From: Epichloe hybrida
Lineage: Eukaryota; Ascomycota; Sordariomycetes; Hypocreales; Clavicipitaceae
DNA: 64,000 nt
Reading direction: 5' to 3'
Assembly: GCA_019022495.1 (NCBI GenBank)
Contig: JAFEKR010000001.1
Span: 5,456,001-5,520,000, forward strand
Positions 24,870-37,685 of this stretch are shown one piece after another. The translations under genes were made by a program, and so were the position numbers. The notes beneath the pieces were generated by a model that saw only the letters and a list, made by a program, of their open reading frames with translations, did no database searches and had not been told where the DNA came from. Within the stretch, counting starts at the first letter, position 1. Each line of letters begins with the position of its first letter.

Positions 24870-27800
24870 TTTCTACCTAGTTATTCACTATAGGAATATC
24901 TATAACTACTTACTATAGTCCCCTAGGGTTATAGCCTTATAGTGCCTTAGCTAGGGTGTAGCTATAAGTTAAATAGGCGCTTATATTATATGTAAACTAT
25001 GCTATTAAAAGGTTATTAGCCTAATTAGTTTAGTTAAAGTAAGCAAAGGCTCTTAAATAGTGCTTTAAAACTTAGTTTAGACGTTCTATCTAACTATCTA
25101 TCTGTAAGTAAAACGTAGTGCTTAGTTACTACTTAGTTATAATAAGATAGTAAAAGGTTGTCTAAAACCCGCTAGTGAAGGTTAAACTATGGTTTATAAT
25201 AATACCCTCTAGAGCGCTATAATCCCTAAAAACGTATTCTAAGAATATAGTAGCTAACCTATTACTAGTTATGCGCGTTAAAATAGGGATGTAGATACTA
25301 TATTTTATAAAATAGTTCATAATAACTAAGATTGTATTATAAGTCTAGTTTACGTCTTTTATAGGTGGTAGCCCTATAATAAAGTCTATTAATAATTCTT
25401 AAAAAGGCTAATTAGGCACTAGTAGTGTAGCTAGCTTACTATAAGGTTTGTAGTGCCTTAGCTTTGAAGTCTAGTAGCTTATGTAAGTTTACACATGTAA
25501 CTTAGTGTCTTTCTTTATTATTAGCTAGTAATACTAACTTATGATCTAATGGAGGGTCTTGCTAACTCCCTAGTGGCCTACTACTAGGTTATTATAGGTA
25601 AGTAATATAACTTCCTTTCTTATACTAACTAGAATAAAAACTTTATTCTTAAACATTAATAGCTTAGAGGGCCTAATAGACTATATCTGTAACGCTTCTA
25701 GGTTACCGCTCTTAAGTAGCTTTCTCTAACCTATAGTAAAGTTATTACCTTACTATACTTAAAATAATATAACTTGAATTAGAGTCTCTAATTTTATATA
25801 TATAGGATAAGTATTATGTGTAAACTTAGAAGAGGTTTACTAGATTACTTGTATTCTTACTATAACACTACTATAAGTGGCTAGCTTATAGTGTGCTTTT
25901 GGACTTATAGATAAATTATAGCTAAGTAGCGTTTTAAGGGGGCGCTTATACTACTTACTAACTACTAACCTAGCTAGACTCCTAACCCATAGGCTTGCTA
26001 GACTTATGGAAACATTAGAAAACATAGATAAGGCGTGACCTTACTACTTATAATAAGCGGACCTAGTTAGTATACTACTTATAGGCTTTGTAAGACTATT
26101 AGGTTCCTTAATAATATAATAAAGTTATATCTTCTTAAAACCCTAGAGGCTTAAATAGCCCTTATAGTGTTCTTATAATAAACTATTAACTATACTAAGT
26201 AATATAACCTTAGGGCCTGTAACTACACTATTATATATATAGCGCCCTTACTACTTAGTATTTAAAAACTTAGCTAAGAAGTTAGGTAGCTATAAGGACG
26301 TAGCCTTTGCCCTACGCTCCTTACTAATATAATTTACTTTTCTTAATAAGGCATTAGTAAGGTTTAGCTTACTTATATAATATTTAATCCTAAAATTAAA
26401 TAAATAAAGCTTATCTAATACTATTACCTACCTGCTAGATAGCTTTAGCTTTATAGCTAGGTACTTATAATTTAGATAGTCTATAATAACTATAATCTAA
26501 TAAGTTAAATACGTAAGGTAATGTCTCTAGGCTTAAAATGCCTCTTAGATTGCTAATAACTTAGCGTCTAGGGTTAAGTAGTAAAGTTTAATATTAGTTA
26601 ACTTCCTTAAAAAATACACCACTAGGTGCTAGCTACCTAGTACTAATATTATAAGTATAGCTTTAATTACATAACTAGATGCGTTTGTCTTTACTCTTAG
26701 TAGATAAAGTAAGTTAAAGTGTACTAAGATTAGTGCCTCCTAGAACTTCTTTTAGAGTTCTCTAAACACTATAAGTTTGCTAGGCTCTAGCTTAAACTCT
26801 ACTAGTTAAACACCCTTTAGATAGTTTATTAGTAGGACTACTACCTTACTATACTATTTTATAAAGTATTAGTAAAACCCTATAAACCTAAGAAATAATT
26901 AAATATTAAACACGCTACTAGGTATTAGCTAGGTTATAATAGCTTTAACCTATAATGGTTTTATCTTAATACCCTTCTTAGATATAATAAAACCTAGGAA
27001 CTTTACCTTTATAACTAAAAATTAGCACTTTTTAAGGTTAATATAGAGGTTAGTGTCCTAAAGTCACCCTAGCACTCTTTTAACATACTTTATGTGTCTT
27101 ATAGGGTTACTACTATATATTAGGGTGTTATTAAGGTAGATAATATAGAATTCATCTATAAGCCCCTTAAGAGTATTATTAATATATTCCTGAAAAGTAG
27201 CTAGCGTATTTACTAACCTAAACAGCATTATAAAATATTCAAAGTGCCTATAGTAGTAATAGAATGCTGTCTTCCACTTATTACCCTTATAAATATGTAG
27301 CTAGTAATACACCTCTTAAAGATCTAGTAATATAAAAATCTTTGCACTTGCTAATTAATTAAGGATTTCAGAGATTAGTAGCAAAGGGGCCCTATTTTTA
27401 ATAGTAATCCTATTAAGGCCCTTATAATTTATATAAAGCCTTAATTTCCCTGATTTTTTCGGAATAAATAAAATTAGGGCTCCTACTAGGCTTATTAATC
27501 TTCTAATTTACCCTTTCTCCTATACACTTACTAGGTACTCCCTAAGCACTTCTAGCTCTTTTTTAGCTAGGTTATATATAGGTCCCTAGGGTAGTTATTT
27601 TCCCTCTTCTAATTTAATTATATAAGTATAACTACCTAATTCTAGGAGCTTACTAGCTAGCTCCTTTAAAAATATATCTATAAATTCCGCGTACTCTTCT
27701 AGAATTTACTATAGGGGTGTGTTACTATCTATCTCTTATATAGGCACTGCTAATTCTTTATAAAATACTACCTAGAGTGCTATTATGCTTCTTAGTTTTT

Positions 27801-29916
27801 TCTTTTTTAATATATAAGTATATTCTACTACTATTACTATAACTATGCTATGACTTAGGTTGTTACTTATTGTGTTACCTATTAGTGAATTTTTATTAGT
27901 ATCTTCTTCTATTACCTCTAGGTTAACTACCTTAATCTTTAGTAATACTAGTAATAGTGTAATAGAAAACTACTTTACTACCTTATAAAGTTATTACTTA
28001 CCTGTGGCAAAAGTAATATAATCCTAGGTTATTAGAAACCTCTAGAAACCTTACTTCTAGTCTATTACTATAGGTTTATATTCTAGGGTCTAGTCTATCC
28101 CTAGGAGTATTCCCTCTCCTATATTAGTAATATAGTAGCTAACTTAGTAGACCTTTATATAGCCTATGCTATCTTTTACCTTAACTAGTTTGCATAGGAT
28201 TCCCTAGTGTAAGATCTTATCCTTACTTGCGCTTTCTAGTATTATCTCTATTTTTTCTAAGTTCTTCTAATCCTATTTTAATAATAATTTAGGGTGGATT
28301 GTTAAATATTCCGCGCCTATATTAAATAGTGCTAGTATTACTAACTAGTGGTTATCTTACTATAAGGACACCTATATTCTTATTCTCTTATCTATAGGTT
28401 CTTTTATAATAAGACTATTATCCTAGGCCTAAGCTAAACTAATTAGAATCTTATTTAAGTCTAAGGTTTTATTACTACTATTCTTATACTTCTTAGTAAT
28501 ATACTTATTACTTTTATAAATTAAGTAATCTACTATATTATATCTATTTAAACTATATCTAGGGCTACTATATTTATAGCACTTAAATAGTCTCTAGCCT
28601 ATGCTAGGTTGCTATAAGCTTTATTATAAGTTATTTATAGGGGAGCTAGAGCGTTATCTCTTATTACTCCTACCCTCCTTATTATAGTTTCTATTATAAT
28701 TACTTAATATAAATATTATTATAACTTTAGCCTTTTTTCCTTAACCCTATAGGTAACTCTAAGATATTAGGAACTCTTAGCTAACTATATACTTCCTTAT
28801 AGTATTATTTAAGCTATTTAGAAAAATCGCTATTCTTAAGTATATAGGGATTTAGTTAGGTAATTCCGCTTTTACCTTTATTTAAAGTCTTAGGAAAGAT
28901 TAAAAAGACTAATTACTTTTCTACCTAAGATTTAGTAGTATCCTAGTGGCTTCTAAGCATTATATATCTTTATCTATTACTCTAGTGTTTAGCTAGGATA
29001 TAAATCTATCCTAGGTATAAGCTAAGTAGTTAACTAACCTATTTACTATTATATAGCGTATTTACTATTACTTTATATTATTAGCTAAGTAGCTACTAGT
29101 ATATACTACCTTTATTTTGTTATCCTAAAAGGTTCTTAGGTCTAGCTTAAATAGTATATTTAAATCTACTAGGTATGCTTATAGATTCTTATAAGTGTTA
29201 CCTTTATATATAAGTACCTTATACTATATCTTAATAAAGCTTTATAGGTATATGTTTACTATAAACTTAGTATTAGGTAGGAAATCTAGGAATAGAGGAA
29301 TTCTTTATATATTTATCTAAGGGGTAATTATAGGTCCTTTACTTAAACTAGCTAATTATAAGTTTACTTCTATTTCCTTAAGCTATACTTCTATATCTAA
29401 GATTTCCTTTCTTATATAGGTATTTTATAGCTTAGCTTATATAACCTTATATTACCTCTATAGCTTATCTAGATTATTATTATTTCTAGATTTAGTGTTA
29501 CTATATTAGTTAGGTAGTATTTACTATACCCTCTTATATTTTATAGTTAAGGTATTTTAGTTACTACTTAGGCGCTATAGAGTTAGGGCTTCCTTACTAG
29601 GTAGTATAGGTATGTTTTAGGTAAATATTTTATAGCTTCTTTATATTTAAATCTAGCTAATAGTTTATTTTCCCTAAAGGGTTTAAGAGTTTAACTTATT
29701 ATAACTATATTTAAGGAGATATAAATAAAGTAAAGGCTAAGGTTCTTAGTTATAGCTAGAGAGCTATTACTTAGGGGTAGGTATATAAAGGTCTTAAACT
29801 CTAACCTTCTATATCTCTTATAGGTAGTCCTTATCTAAATACCTTACTATATATATATGGCTATCTAGTAGCTACTTAGTTATTTGCGTAGGCTAAGGCT
29901 TACCCGAGGGCTCCAT
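24870..29916 (-). pseudogene. gag-pol relic of element D
   Basis: Gag starts at ATG 29916 on the minus strand and is stopped at the eighth codon (MEPSGKP then TAG), continuing in the same frame as PTQITK. Reverse transcriptase is at about 27.55-26.95 kb (ALILFIPKKSGKLRLYINYK, then FRLVNTLATFQEYINNTL and DEFYIIYLNNTLIYS). RNase H lies about 26.8-26.3 kb. The integrase core at about 25.2-25.0 kb reads TFTSGFWTTFYYL. The frame resumes in 17638-17465 and 93-1. Confidence 0.85.
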
Positions 29917-29919
29917 TAT

Positions 29920-30094
29920 GTGACTGTCCTGTCCGCGACTCCCTGGCCTCCGTGCTCCTAACATATATGCTATAAAAACACTAACTAAAAATAGGAAGGC
30001 CCTAGTCTTTACGGAATTATAGGTTTAAAATAATGAATTTTAAATAACTGCGCTAGCTTTTAAATAACTGCGCCCGTCTGGATCACACCCTAAC
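29920..30094 (-). repeat. Probable 5' LTR of element D and right boundary of the transposon block
   Basis: On the minus strand the sequence starting TGTTAGGGTGTGATCC at 30094 leads to CAGTCACA at about 29920, just before the gag ATG. It contains a repeated GCAGTTATTTAAAA unit at about 30065-30035. The partner LTR lies outside the window, so the ends rest on the TG...CA rule and on the abrupt change in composition at this point. Confidence 0.5.
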
Positions 30095-33000
30095 ATGTAT
30101 GCACCGAGTGTACGGCTCGCATATACACTCCTTGACAATAAATGCAACACAGTGTTCAGAATGGCGGGTTATATGAGGGCAACGGGCCGGCCGTGGCTTG
30201 CCTTTGCCTTGCTATAACGCAAAACGCAGGCAACGCTCCGCTTTCCCTAATAAGAGTATTCCGTGTTTCTGTGTGGGCGGCACACAGTGTACATACGAAG
30301 TATGGAGTATGGACTTGTGTAGAAAAGTGATGGATGATGGTCAGAGGCAGGAGCTCCAGAGCGCGGAGTCATCACGTTGTATGTATGTATATGTAAGCAA
30401 GCGGGCCACCCAATACCCTGGACAAAGTTTGTTCCTCGATGCCCACGTTACCTGTCGTATGCAATACATGTAGTTTAGTTGATATGCTTCCTACTCGGTA
30501 ACAGGTGAGACAAAGACGCGATATCGTTGTCATTGGAACTCGACAACTCAACCCTACCAGTAGGAGGGCAACTCCCAAGAATATAATGAGTAATTCGAAG
30601 GAAAATTGTCAGGCTTTGCAGGGTACGGGCCATGACAGTCTCTCGAAGAAAGAGTATGTAATCCGTATGGATTTGTTTCTCGGCAGCTACGATGCAGCCA
30701 GCACATGCTTCCTTCCTCCCTGTGTCGAAACCAAATATTCCGTAGCCATCTCAAACATTCTCGAGCGTCTATCAATTCTAACAAAAGTACTAGCATGGAG
30801 CAAGCGAAAAGTCGACGGCAGCACATTATTACATATAGTCTCTGTCTGAACAACACCCGCCGAAAAAAACACGAGTTGATCGTCAGTCCACGCCACCCTC
30901 TTCTCTTGTCTCTTGTCGCTGCGCACGGCCTCTGACCTGGCCAAACGAATGTGACCTGATGGTGCCACCGCTGTGCAAATTTGTATGTACATGTAAAGGG
31001 GGTCATCAGTGGAGCATCTCTCACACGGATCCGAGCAACCACCCCTACTTGACGTGTCGGAGGACCAGATGCAATTAACGTCTTTTCGATTCAATGATTG
31101 CAGTCGCTCAACAAATCACATCCAGTAACCGTCGGGATGTGCCTTGAACAGGACTTTTGCAAACCTCTTGCTCACACACGTCAACAATCCTCTCCCTTCG
31201 CCTGTGGGCTTGATTCGTCAAACGGTCAAAGTGCCGGGATAGCCGCCAAGGACGCCACATGGTGGGCGGCAAGACACAGATGTACATAGTTCTGATCTGA
31301 AGCTCGGCGACACACATCCAACGTCGGAAATTTTGACAAGACAAGGGGATCCTGCTGGGCCATGACTATTTAGGGAACAAACAGAATGCCCCGAGACATC
31401 TTGCACATTTTCAACGCGTGCAAAAAGGCGCCTGCTGTCGCATCAAGTTGATACCAACTGTCGGGTAATAAATAGAGATTGATTGAGAGTGGAGGCATCG
31501 ACCAGCCAGAGGGGGATGGGCTCTGTGACCAAGACGACAACTCCAGCCATCCCGAACCAAGGTCTGATGATATCAGACAACGGTTCAAGTATGTTGCCGG
31601 CGGCCAGCACAAGGCGAGAAAGCCATATTGCCTGCCATGTATGAGTATTGGCTGCTCGAGTCAGGGTCTCACTTAAACCCCCTTGCTGCGCATTGGCATA
31701 TGCAGGAACAAACAGGTGCCGAGCCTCATTGGGGCAGACAGATTTACAAGGCAGTCTTCCCCGATTCACTTGAATACTGGGCCTTGGCTTGCCCTGCCTT
31801 GTCCAGTGTGGGCAGACTCGAGATTCGCGATTGTACGGAGTAATAATGCGTACATACATACGGGTCATTCTCGTGAACGACAAGTTGGAACTTGTTGAAT
31901 GGTCAGACGGTTTCCCTCACCACTTGCTCACTGAGCCTAAACAGGGGTGACGACAGGTCACGACCCGGTCCCGACGACAAGGGCGAAGCTAGTTTTACGT
32001 TGCTTCTGCTTCTGCTTCTGCTTCTGCATAAGCTTGCTAGCCCTTCCTTCTATAAGTCGTGATTGGATCTCAATGCATCCGGGGCGAGCTGGTTGGCTCA
32101 TTGTGGTGAAAATTGATGGTACTGTGTACTGTAGTGAAAAGTCGTCATTACTCTGACTCTGACTCTGTAGTCAGATAACGTGCACAGACGGGAGTTTTGG
32201 TATGGTTTAGGTTTGGGGTCTGGTCATTTGTTTATTTTCGGGTTGTTCCTGCCCTCTCTGTGTGGCACTAATGCTCCGCCGCGGCTGGGTCCTCCTCTCC
32301 CACCAACAACTCCAACTAGAGAGGACTAGAGGACGACCGGGCCGAGCGAAAAGCTCGTGTTCCCCCCCAAGGTCGTCTTGGCTTTGACGAGCGAGCTGAT
32401 GCAGGCTGATGCGAGCTGATGCGAGCTGATGCTCGCTTCGTTGCCGTCCTGCGTCGTGTTCGTGCGAGTCGTTGCTGCCAATGTCATCAGATCACACACG
32501 TCTTGCCTCTCGTTCCCGTTATCGTGCGTGGCCTTGGCGCCCTCGCGGCTTTCTTGGGGCGGGCTGGGCGTGCCCCACCACATGCCGCTCACTACGGGGT
32601 ACATGTATGTACAGTACATTAGTCCCGGACCATGTAGTCCGTAATAACTCGAACAAAAAAACATGCACCTTATGTACATATGTACATACATGGGCATGCA
32701 TGGCTGGCTGGCTGGACCGGGGTTCCCTGGCGTTCCGTGGGGTTCCCTGGACTCGCAGGGGGTCCCGTAATACGGAGTATACGGAGTAGGAACAAACTCT
32801 TTTCCTGCCAGATCAACTTGATGGTGGATCTCAGCCTCAGCCGCAAGGAAGCCACCTGATGACGATGGCCGCCGCCGTTGTCATGGACGCATCCACTGCA
32901 TTGGTGGTGTTGGTGGCATTGGTGGCATTGGCGGACACCCGGTGAAGGGTTCGCCATCTTGAGGACTGAGGACTGAGGCTTGGTCTGCGACGTGTTTCGT

Positions 33001-33845
33001 AAGGCGAGAAAATTGGCCCTGGACCACTCAGAACTGTCAACTTGTGAGAGAAAGCCCAGCCACTCTCGCTCTTGCGACAAGTCTGCGTCCGGTCCGTTGA
33101 AAAGGCCGTTGAAAAGGCCGTTGGAACACCCGTTGGAACACCCGTTGAAAAGCCCGTTGGTTGAAAAGCCCGTTACAGAGCTCAGCTGCAGCCTGCAGGG
33201 CCGTTTGAGGCAGCTGAGATCAGGGGTGCAGTGCAAGTGCAAGTACGTGGTTCTGACCTCACCTCACTCACTCCCGTCAAGTCATTTCACTTGATTGCCG
33301 ACTTTTCCTCCCCTTTGACGTCGTCACCTTTTCCCCCTCCCTCCGCGGTTTGCAGGGCTATGGCCTAATTGTCTTGGGTTTTCTTATCTTGCCATTTTCT
33401 AACCCCCCCCCCCCCTTCCCCCCCTTCACCCTCTCATCACCACCCTCCCACACCGCCCTCTCACCACCGCCTCTCCCCCATCCAACTGAGTCGAGGCGGG
33501 TTGAGGTGTTCATCATCAAGAAAATACCTTCGTTCATCACCAACCCCCGGCCCCCAACCCCCAACCCCCACCCCAAGCCTGGTGCCGGCTGGCTGCAGTG
33601 TTACAGCTTATGACCACCAGACCCTTGGATCGCGCTATTCCGCCCACCAGACGTTTTCCATCCCGCGGCTCAGGACTCGAAAGACGCCCTGAGCAACCAA
33701 GTTGGCTATATTACGGAGGGGTTTATTCCGACAACGAATCACGACACGACTCTCTTTCGCTGCATATTACTACGACGATTTAGACTTTATATACAAAGAA
33801 CTGGAATCAACCGCGACCTTTTTTTTTTTTTTGGCAGCTCGCGTC
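30095..33845. other. Gene-free region between the transposon block and the Skt5-like gene
   Basis: Composition returns to normal at about 30.1 kb. Many short overlapping open frames occur on both strands; none shows a recognisable domain or convincing splice structure. The region contains simple repeats: a 6-bp CTTCTG array at 32003-32028, a 10-bp GCGAGCTGAT array at 32391-32430, adjacent TACGGAGTA motifs at 32771-32788, and a 12-bp array at 33094-33174. The last 500 bases are C+T-rich (33390-33600), typical of a fungal core promoter. A run of T ending GGCAG at about 33822-33838 resembles a 3' splice site and may mark a 5'-UTR intron of the next gene. Confidence 0.7.
33094..33174. repeat. 12-bp minisatellite
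   Basis: About six degenerate copies of a unit of the form CCGTTGAAAAGG or CCGTTGGAACAC, ending CCCGTT. It produces an artificial repetitive Asn-Gly-Leu-Phe frame on the minus strand that should not be taken as a gene. Confidence 0.85.
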
Positions 33846-36145
33846 ATGGCTGCGGCCAGCACATCTCCTCCGCCCATGGCGACCTCCCAGAACATCGATA
33901 GTCGCAAGCACATGTCCATGCTTGGTTATTCGTCTCCGGGGTCAACAGGGCAAGCTGTGCCTCGAAAACCATTGAATCCCTCTTCGCTCGAGGCTGGAAG
34001 CGCACGCTTGCGAGATGGACCCGTGTCTCCCGTGCGAGTCAACTTTCACGACGAGGGCTTGCCAGAGCCATCCAACGCCGATATCGAGCATGCCGTGCCT
34101 TGTTCAGCACAACTGGGAGCTGTTGTCCAACAAAACCGATCTGCTCGGGCCCCGTCATCGCATTCGCAGCCGCCGCAGATATCGACCATTGAACCAGTGC
34201 CCTCAGACATTGATGGACTGGCCGCACCGGTCATGAGCCCCAAGGCCCGCGTACGATATCAAGAGGTGAATCGCAGCAGTCGCGAATCTGATGAGACGGC
34301 CAGCACCTCTCAGCAGCAAGTCTCTGGGCAGTCTTCGGCGGCAACAAGCGCGAGCTCCGTCTCCGGTACCAATGATTGTTCGGAGTATCCGACCAGCGGC
34401 CACTCGCCGGGAAGCTCCATCTTGGAGGGCCTTGGGCCCAAGAATGCCTCTGTTCCCCAATTCCAGTATCATCACCAACATCAGGAGTACCCGCCTCGTC
34501 GAGTCTCCAGCGGCGGAGCTGGCCAATTCGCAAGATCGCCATCCTCGGATGTTTTGGAAAATGGAGGCAACATCAGACGCCATCTTACCCCTACGTCTGC
34601 GTATATTCAAAGAAACTCGCTTACTCGCCCGCACTCGTCGTATTCCACCCTCTCCGATTATAGTTCCCGAGGCAGATCACCCAACCTCATGCCTGGTGGT
34701 TCGCACATGCGGGCCCCTTCCGCTCAGTCTCGGAATTCCCCTGATGTCAGGCTCTCGACCTACACCGAGCTGCTTAACGTGCCATACCCTCAACAGGCTC
34801 CAGCGCCGCTGTCACTCGACAATTCGAACCTGCGGACCGTCGTTGGAAACAACGCCTCCCTTCTTAGCACGCAAAAGACGCTCGACATGTATCGACAAAA
34901 TGTCAAGAAGACGACGGACTTTTCTATTCAGTATTCGTTCGCAGTGTTCCTGATTTCGACGGCCCAGGAGCAGGGGCTTGATCTTTCCAACCCCAAACCA
35001 ACAAAGAAGCCGACTCCACAGCCCCTGAGAGACCTCGAAAGCCCTGTCGTGGAAGAAAATGCCTTCAGCCCTTACGACTTGGTCCGAGAGGCTCGCCAAA
35101 TACTACAACGACTGGCAAATGGTGGCTATCCGTTTGCGCAGTATTACCTCGCCGACGGCTTCGCATCTGGACTCTTCAGCAAGGGCAAGGAGGATTATAA
35201 CTCGGCCTTCCCGCTGTTTGTCCTCGCCGCTAAGCACGGCCATGCCGAGTCTGCGTATCGAACCGCTCTTTGCTACGAGTTTGGATGGGGCTGCCGCAAG
35301 GATCCTGCCAAGGCTGTTCAGTTCCTCCGGAGTGCTGCCTCGAAACGACACCCGGGGGCCATGACACGTCTGGGCAAGGCCTGCCTGTCTGGTGACCTTG
35401 GCGAGAAGCGATACCGGGAGGGCCTGAAATGGTTGAAACTCGCCACCGAGGCGGCCGACTCGCAATACAATGCTGCCCCATACCAGCTGGGCTGCCTTTA
35501 CGAGACGGGATATGGTGACGACATTTTCGTTGATGAATCCTATGCTGCCGAACTGTTCACGCAAGCGGCGGACCTGGGTCATCCAGAGGCCAACTACCGA
35601 ATGGGAGATGCCTACGAACATGGCCGGCTGAATTGCCCTCGTGATCCTGCTCTGAGCGTGCATTTTTACACGGGGGCCGCAGAACGGGGACATTCAGCTG
35701 CCATGATGGGTCTCTGTGCGTGGTACATGGTTGGTGCGCCTCCCATCCTGGAGAAGGATGAGGAAGAAGCTTACGAATGGGCACGGCGATCGGCCGAACT
35801 GGGTAAGTTGGGAGACCCAACGAGTTGTACTACATAGTCATAGAGGGCACTGTTTGTTTCACATGACCGTGTGAAGTAGAGCAAAGACTAACTGAAATGT
35901 CTCTAGGTTTCGTCAAGGCACAGTATGCAGTCGGGTACTTCACTGAGATGGGCATCGGCTGTCGGCGCGACATTCTCGAGGCCAACGTGTGGTACGTGAA
36001 AGCCGCCGACGCAGGGGACGAACGGGCCAAACAGCGCATTGCTGTCATCCAAGCCGCCGTCAGTGGCCAAGGCACACCCATGGACGTTGCTGCGCCTCGC
36101 GGTAAGAAAGGAGACAAGGACGACAAGGAATGCGTCGTCATGTAG
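33846..36145 (+). CDS. SKT5: Skt5/Chs4-like Sel1-repeat protein, chitin synthase regulator
   Basis: Two exons, 33846-35802 and 35907-36145, give 731 residues. The 104-bp intron has GTAAGT, a GACTAAC branch site and CTCTAG; splicing restores SAELGFVKAQYAVG across a Sel1 repeat. Residues 1 to about 400 are Ser/Pro-rich and disordered. About 410-695 hold tandem Sel1-like repeats (GHAESAYRTALCYEFGWGC, GHPEANYRMGDAYEHG, AQYAVGYFTEMGIGC). The C-terminus is CVVM, a CaaX box for prenylation, as in yeast Skt5/Chs4, which activates and anchors chitin synthase III at the bud neck and septum. The reading frame is open 48 codons further upstream (ATG at 33702), but that part includes a long T run and looks like UTR, so I chose 33846. 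Fungi often have several Skt5-like paralogues; the exact orthologue is not certain. Confidence 0.9.
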
Positions 36146-36346
36146 GGACCGTATAATACGCCTTGTCCCCTTCAGTTTTGCTGGACAGAAGTTAGTGGCA
36201 TTCATACGACCCTGACCATGCGTATATTCCTCAGCGAAACTCGCACCCAGAAAGTGGGAATTCCCCAGCATCGTTTTTCAAGACGGTAGTTGGTGTGCAA
36301 CAATCGGATTGGCACTGATGACAGCTGGGGATGTCTCTCTCTCACT

Positions 36347-36390
36347 CACACACACACACACACACAATCTCTCTCTCTCTCTCTCTCTCT
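36347..36390. repeat. CA and CT dinucleotide microsatellite
   Basis: About ten CA units (36347-36366) are followed after two bases by about eleven CT units (36369-36390), 200 bases downstream of the Skt5-like stop codon. Confidence 0.9.
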
Positions 36391-37685
36391 TTCTCTTTTT
36401 CTTTTCACCTCTCGATTGGCATGAGCGATTTCCATTCCCAGACATATTTCCGTCATCATTCTCTGCATTAATTTCGGCCTGTTTCGCCAAAAAAAAAACT
36501 AAAAAAACTCATGGTGGTATTGCCTGCATATTCCACCCAATACTGCTAGCACGTGGACACAAAATTTCACCCCTTCGATAGACAGACATCAATGGCGGAG
36601 TGCGGGCTCGTTGGCGCTAGTCCACGACAAAACGTTGAGAGGAAGAAGACAGTAGGAATCAAGGTGGAGTAGACGACGCAAAGGGAGAATCAGAGCTTGG
36701 AGCAAGATGCCCCTTACGACGAAAGCATATCGAGAATTTTCCGTTCAGTTTCCTCCCGGGGGTTTTTTTTTTTTCAGTTCTTCATGGTTCCATTTCGATA
36801 ATATCGGGTTCAGGACAATCCTATTCTTACAAGGAGGTGGCTTAGATGAAGGACGAAAGGATGTAAATTACGGGGTGGCAAGCACGTTGTTGTGACGATT
36901 GGCTGCATAAAGGAAGAAGCTCGTTTGGCATCATCATAGATTGATTTTGAATTTTCACGGGGGGACCTCGATCATGTTTCTTGTTGTCCTCTTGGTCCTC
37001 TTGGAAAGGAAGGGTGTTGGAGGAGTTGAGCCGTGTCATTTGGATAGTCAGCACACCCCGTCGAAGAAGGGGAGTGCTCAGCGTGTAGAAATTTCATCGT
37101 TCCATCTTCACAATAGATGGATGAGCAACGTGGTTTTCTGTCGAATTGCATCAGTCTGCATGGGATTTCTCCGGACAGCAGCACGTCGGTCAATACCTAG
37201 TCGGGATAAGAATGCTCGAGGCAAGCCATCTTCCTTGCGTGGCGTCAACATGAGGGGCCGTCAATTACGTCATGTACGGAGTATGTGTTCTTTTTTTTTT
37301 CCCTCACAGGTCCGGCAAAGAAACCTTGACATGCGAACACCCCCTTGCTAAACAACCATGCCTTTACCAAATGGGGTTTCCATCGGACAAGCAAAATAAT
37401 TCAACCCTCTTCTCCCTCGTCCAAGATGGGACTACAAGAAAATTTGGGATGGGAAAATGAAATCCATGGATCCGGGGAAGCTCCCTTTGCGCTGAAAGAA
37501 CCCCCCCCCCTTCCGCCTGCGCGCCGTAGTTCGCATTTGACAACGACGCAAGGGGAGGGGAACACGGACAAGGGAAAGGAGAGAAGAGACATTTTTGCGT
37601 TTCATCAACTACCGACTAGATTTAGATACAGGGGCATTCTCCCATTCCGACCCCGTTTCCGTGACATGGATTGATTGGTTTGGGA

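Larger units (their letters stand above)
1..30094 (-). mobile_element. Element D: host Ty3/gypsy retrotransposon relic, split into three pieces, left end outside window
   Basis: D survives as 1-93, 17465-17638 and 24865-30094, read on the minus strand. The translated integrase tail reads through both insertion sites once the younger elements are removed: an IPIVNN..VETY segment continues across the copia site (24865/17638), and PSRK at 17465 joins KLSVKYLGPYKIKKVIS in 93-1. This continuity is strong evidence that D was the original target. Reverse transcriptase lies around 27.5-26.9 kb (LYINYKGLNRIT), RNase H about 26.8-26.3 kb and integrase about 26.0-24.9 kb. Gag begins at an ATG at 29916 (MEPSGKP, then a stop). 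Stops, mainly TAG and TAA in place of Gln or Trp codons, interrupt every domain, as RIP would produce. The 3' LTR lies beyond base 1. Confidence 0.85.

Noticed and set aside
32670..33242. 190-codon minus-strand frame with repeated Asn-Gly-Leu-Phe segments
   Set aside because: The repetitive part is the 12-bp minisatellite at 33094-33174; no domain or splice structure supports a gene.
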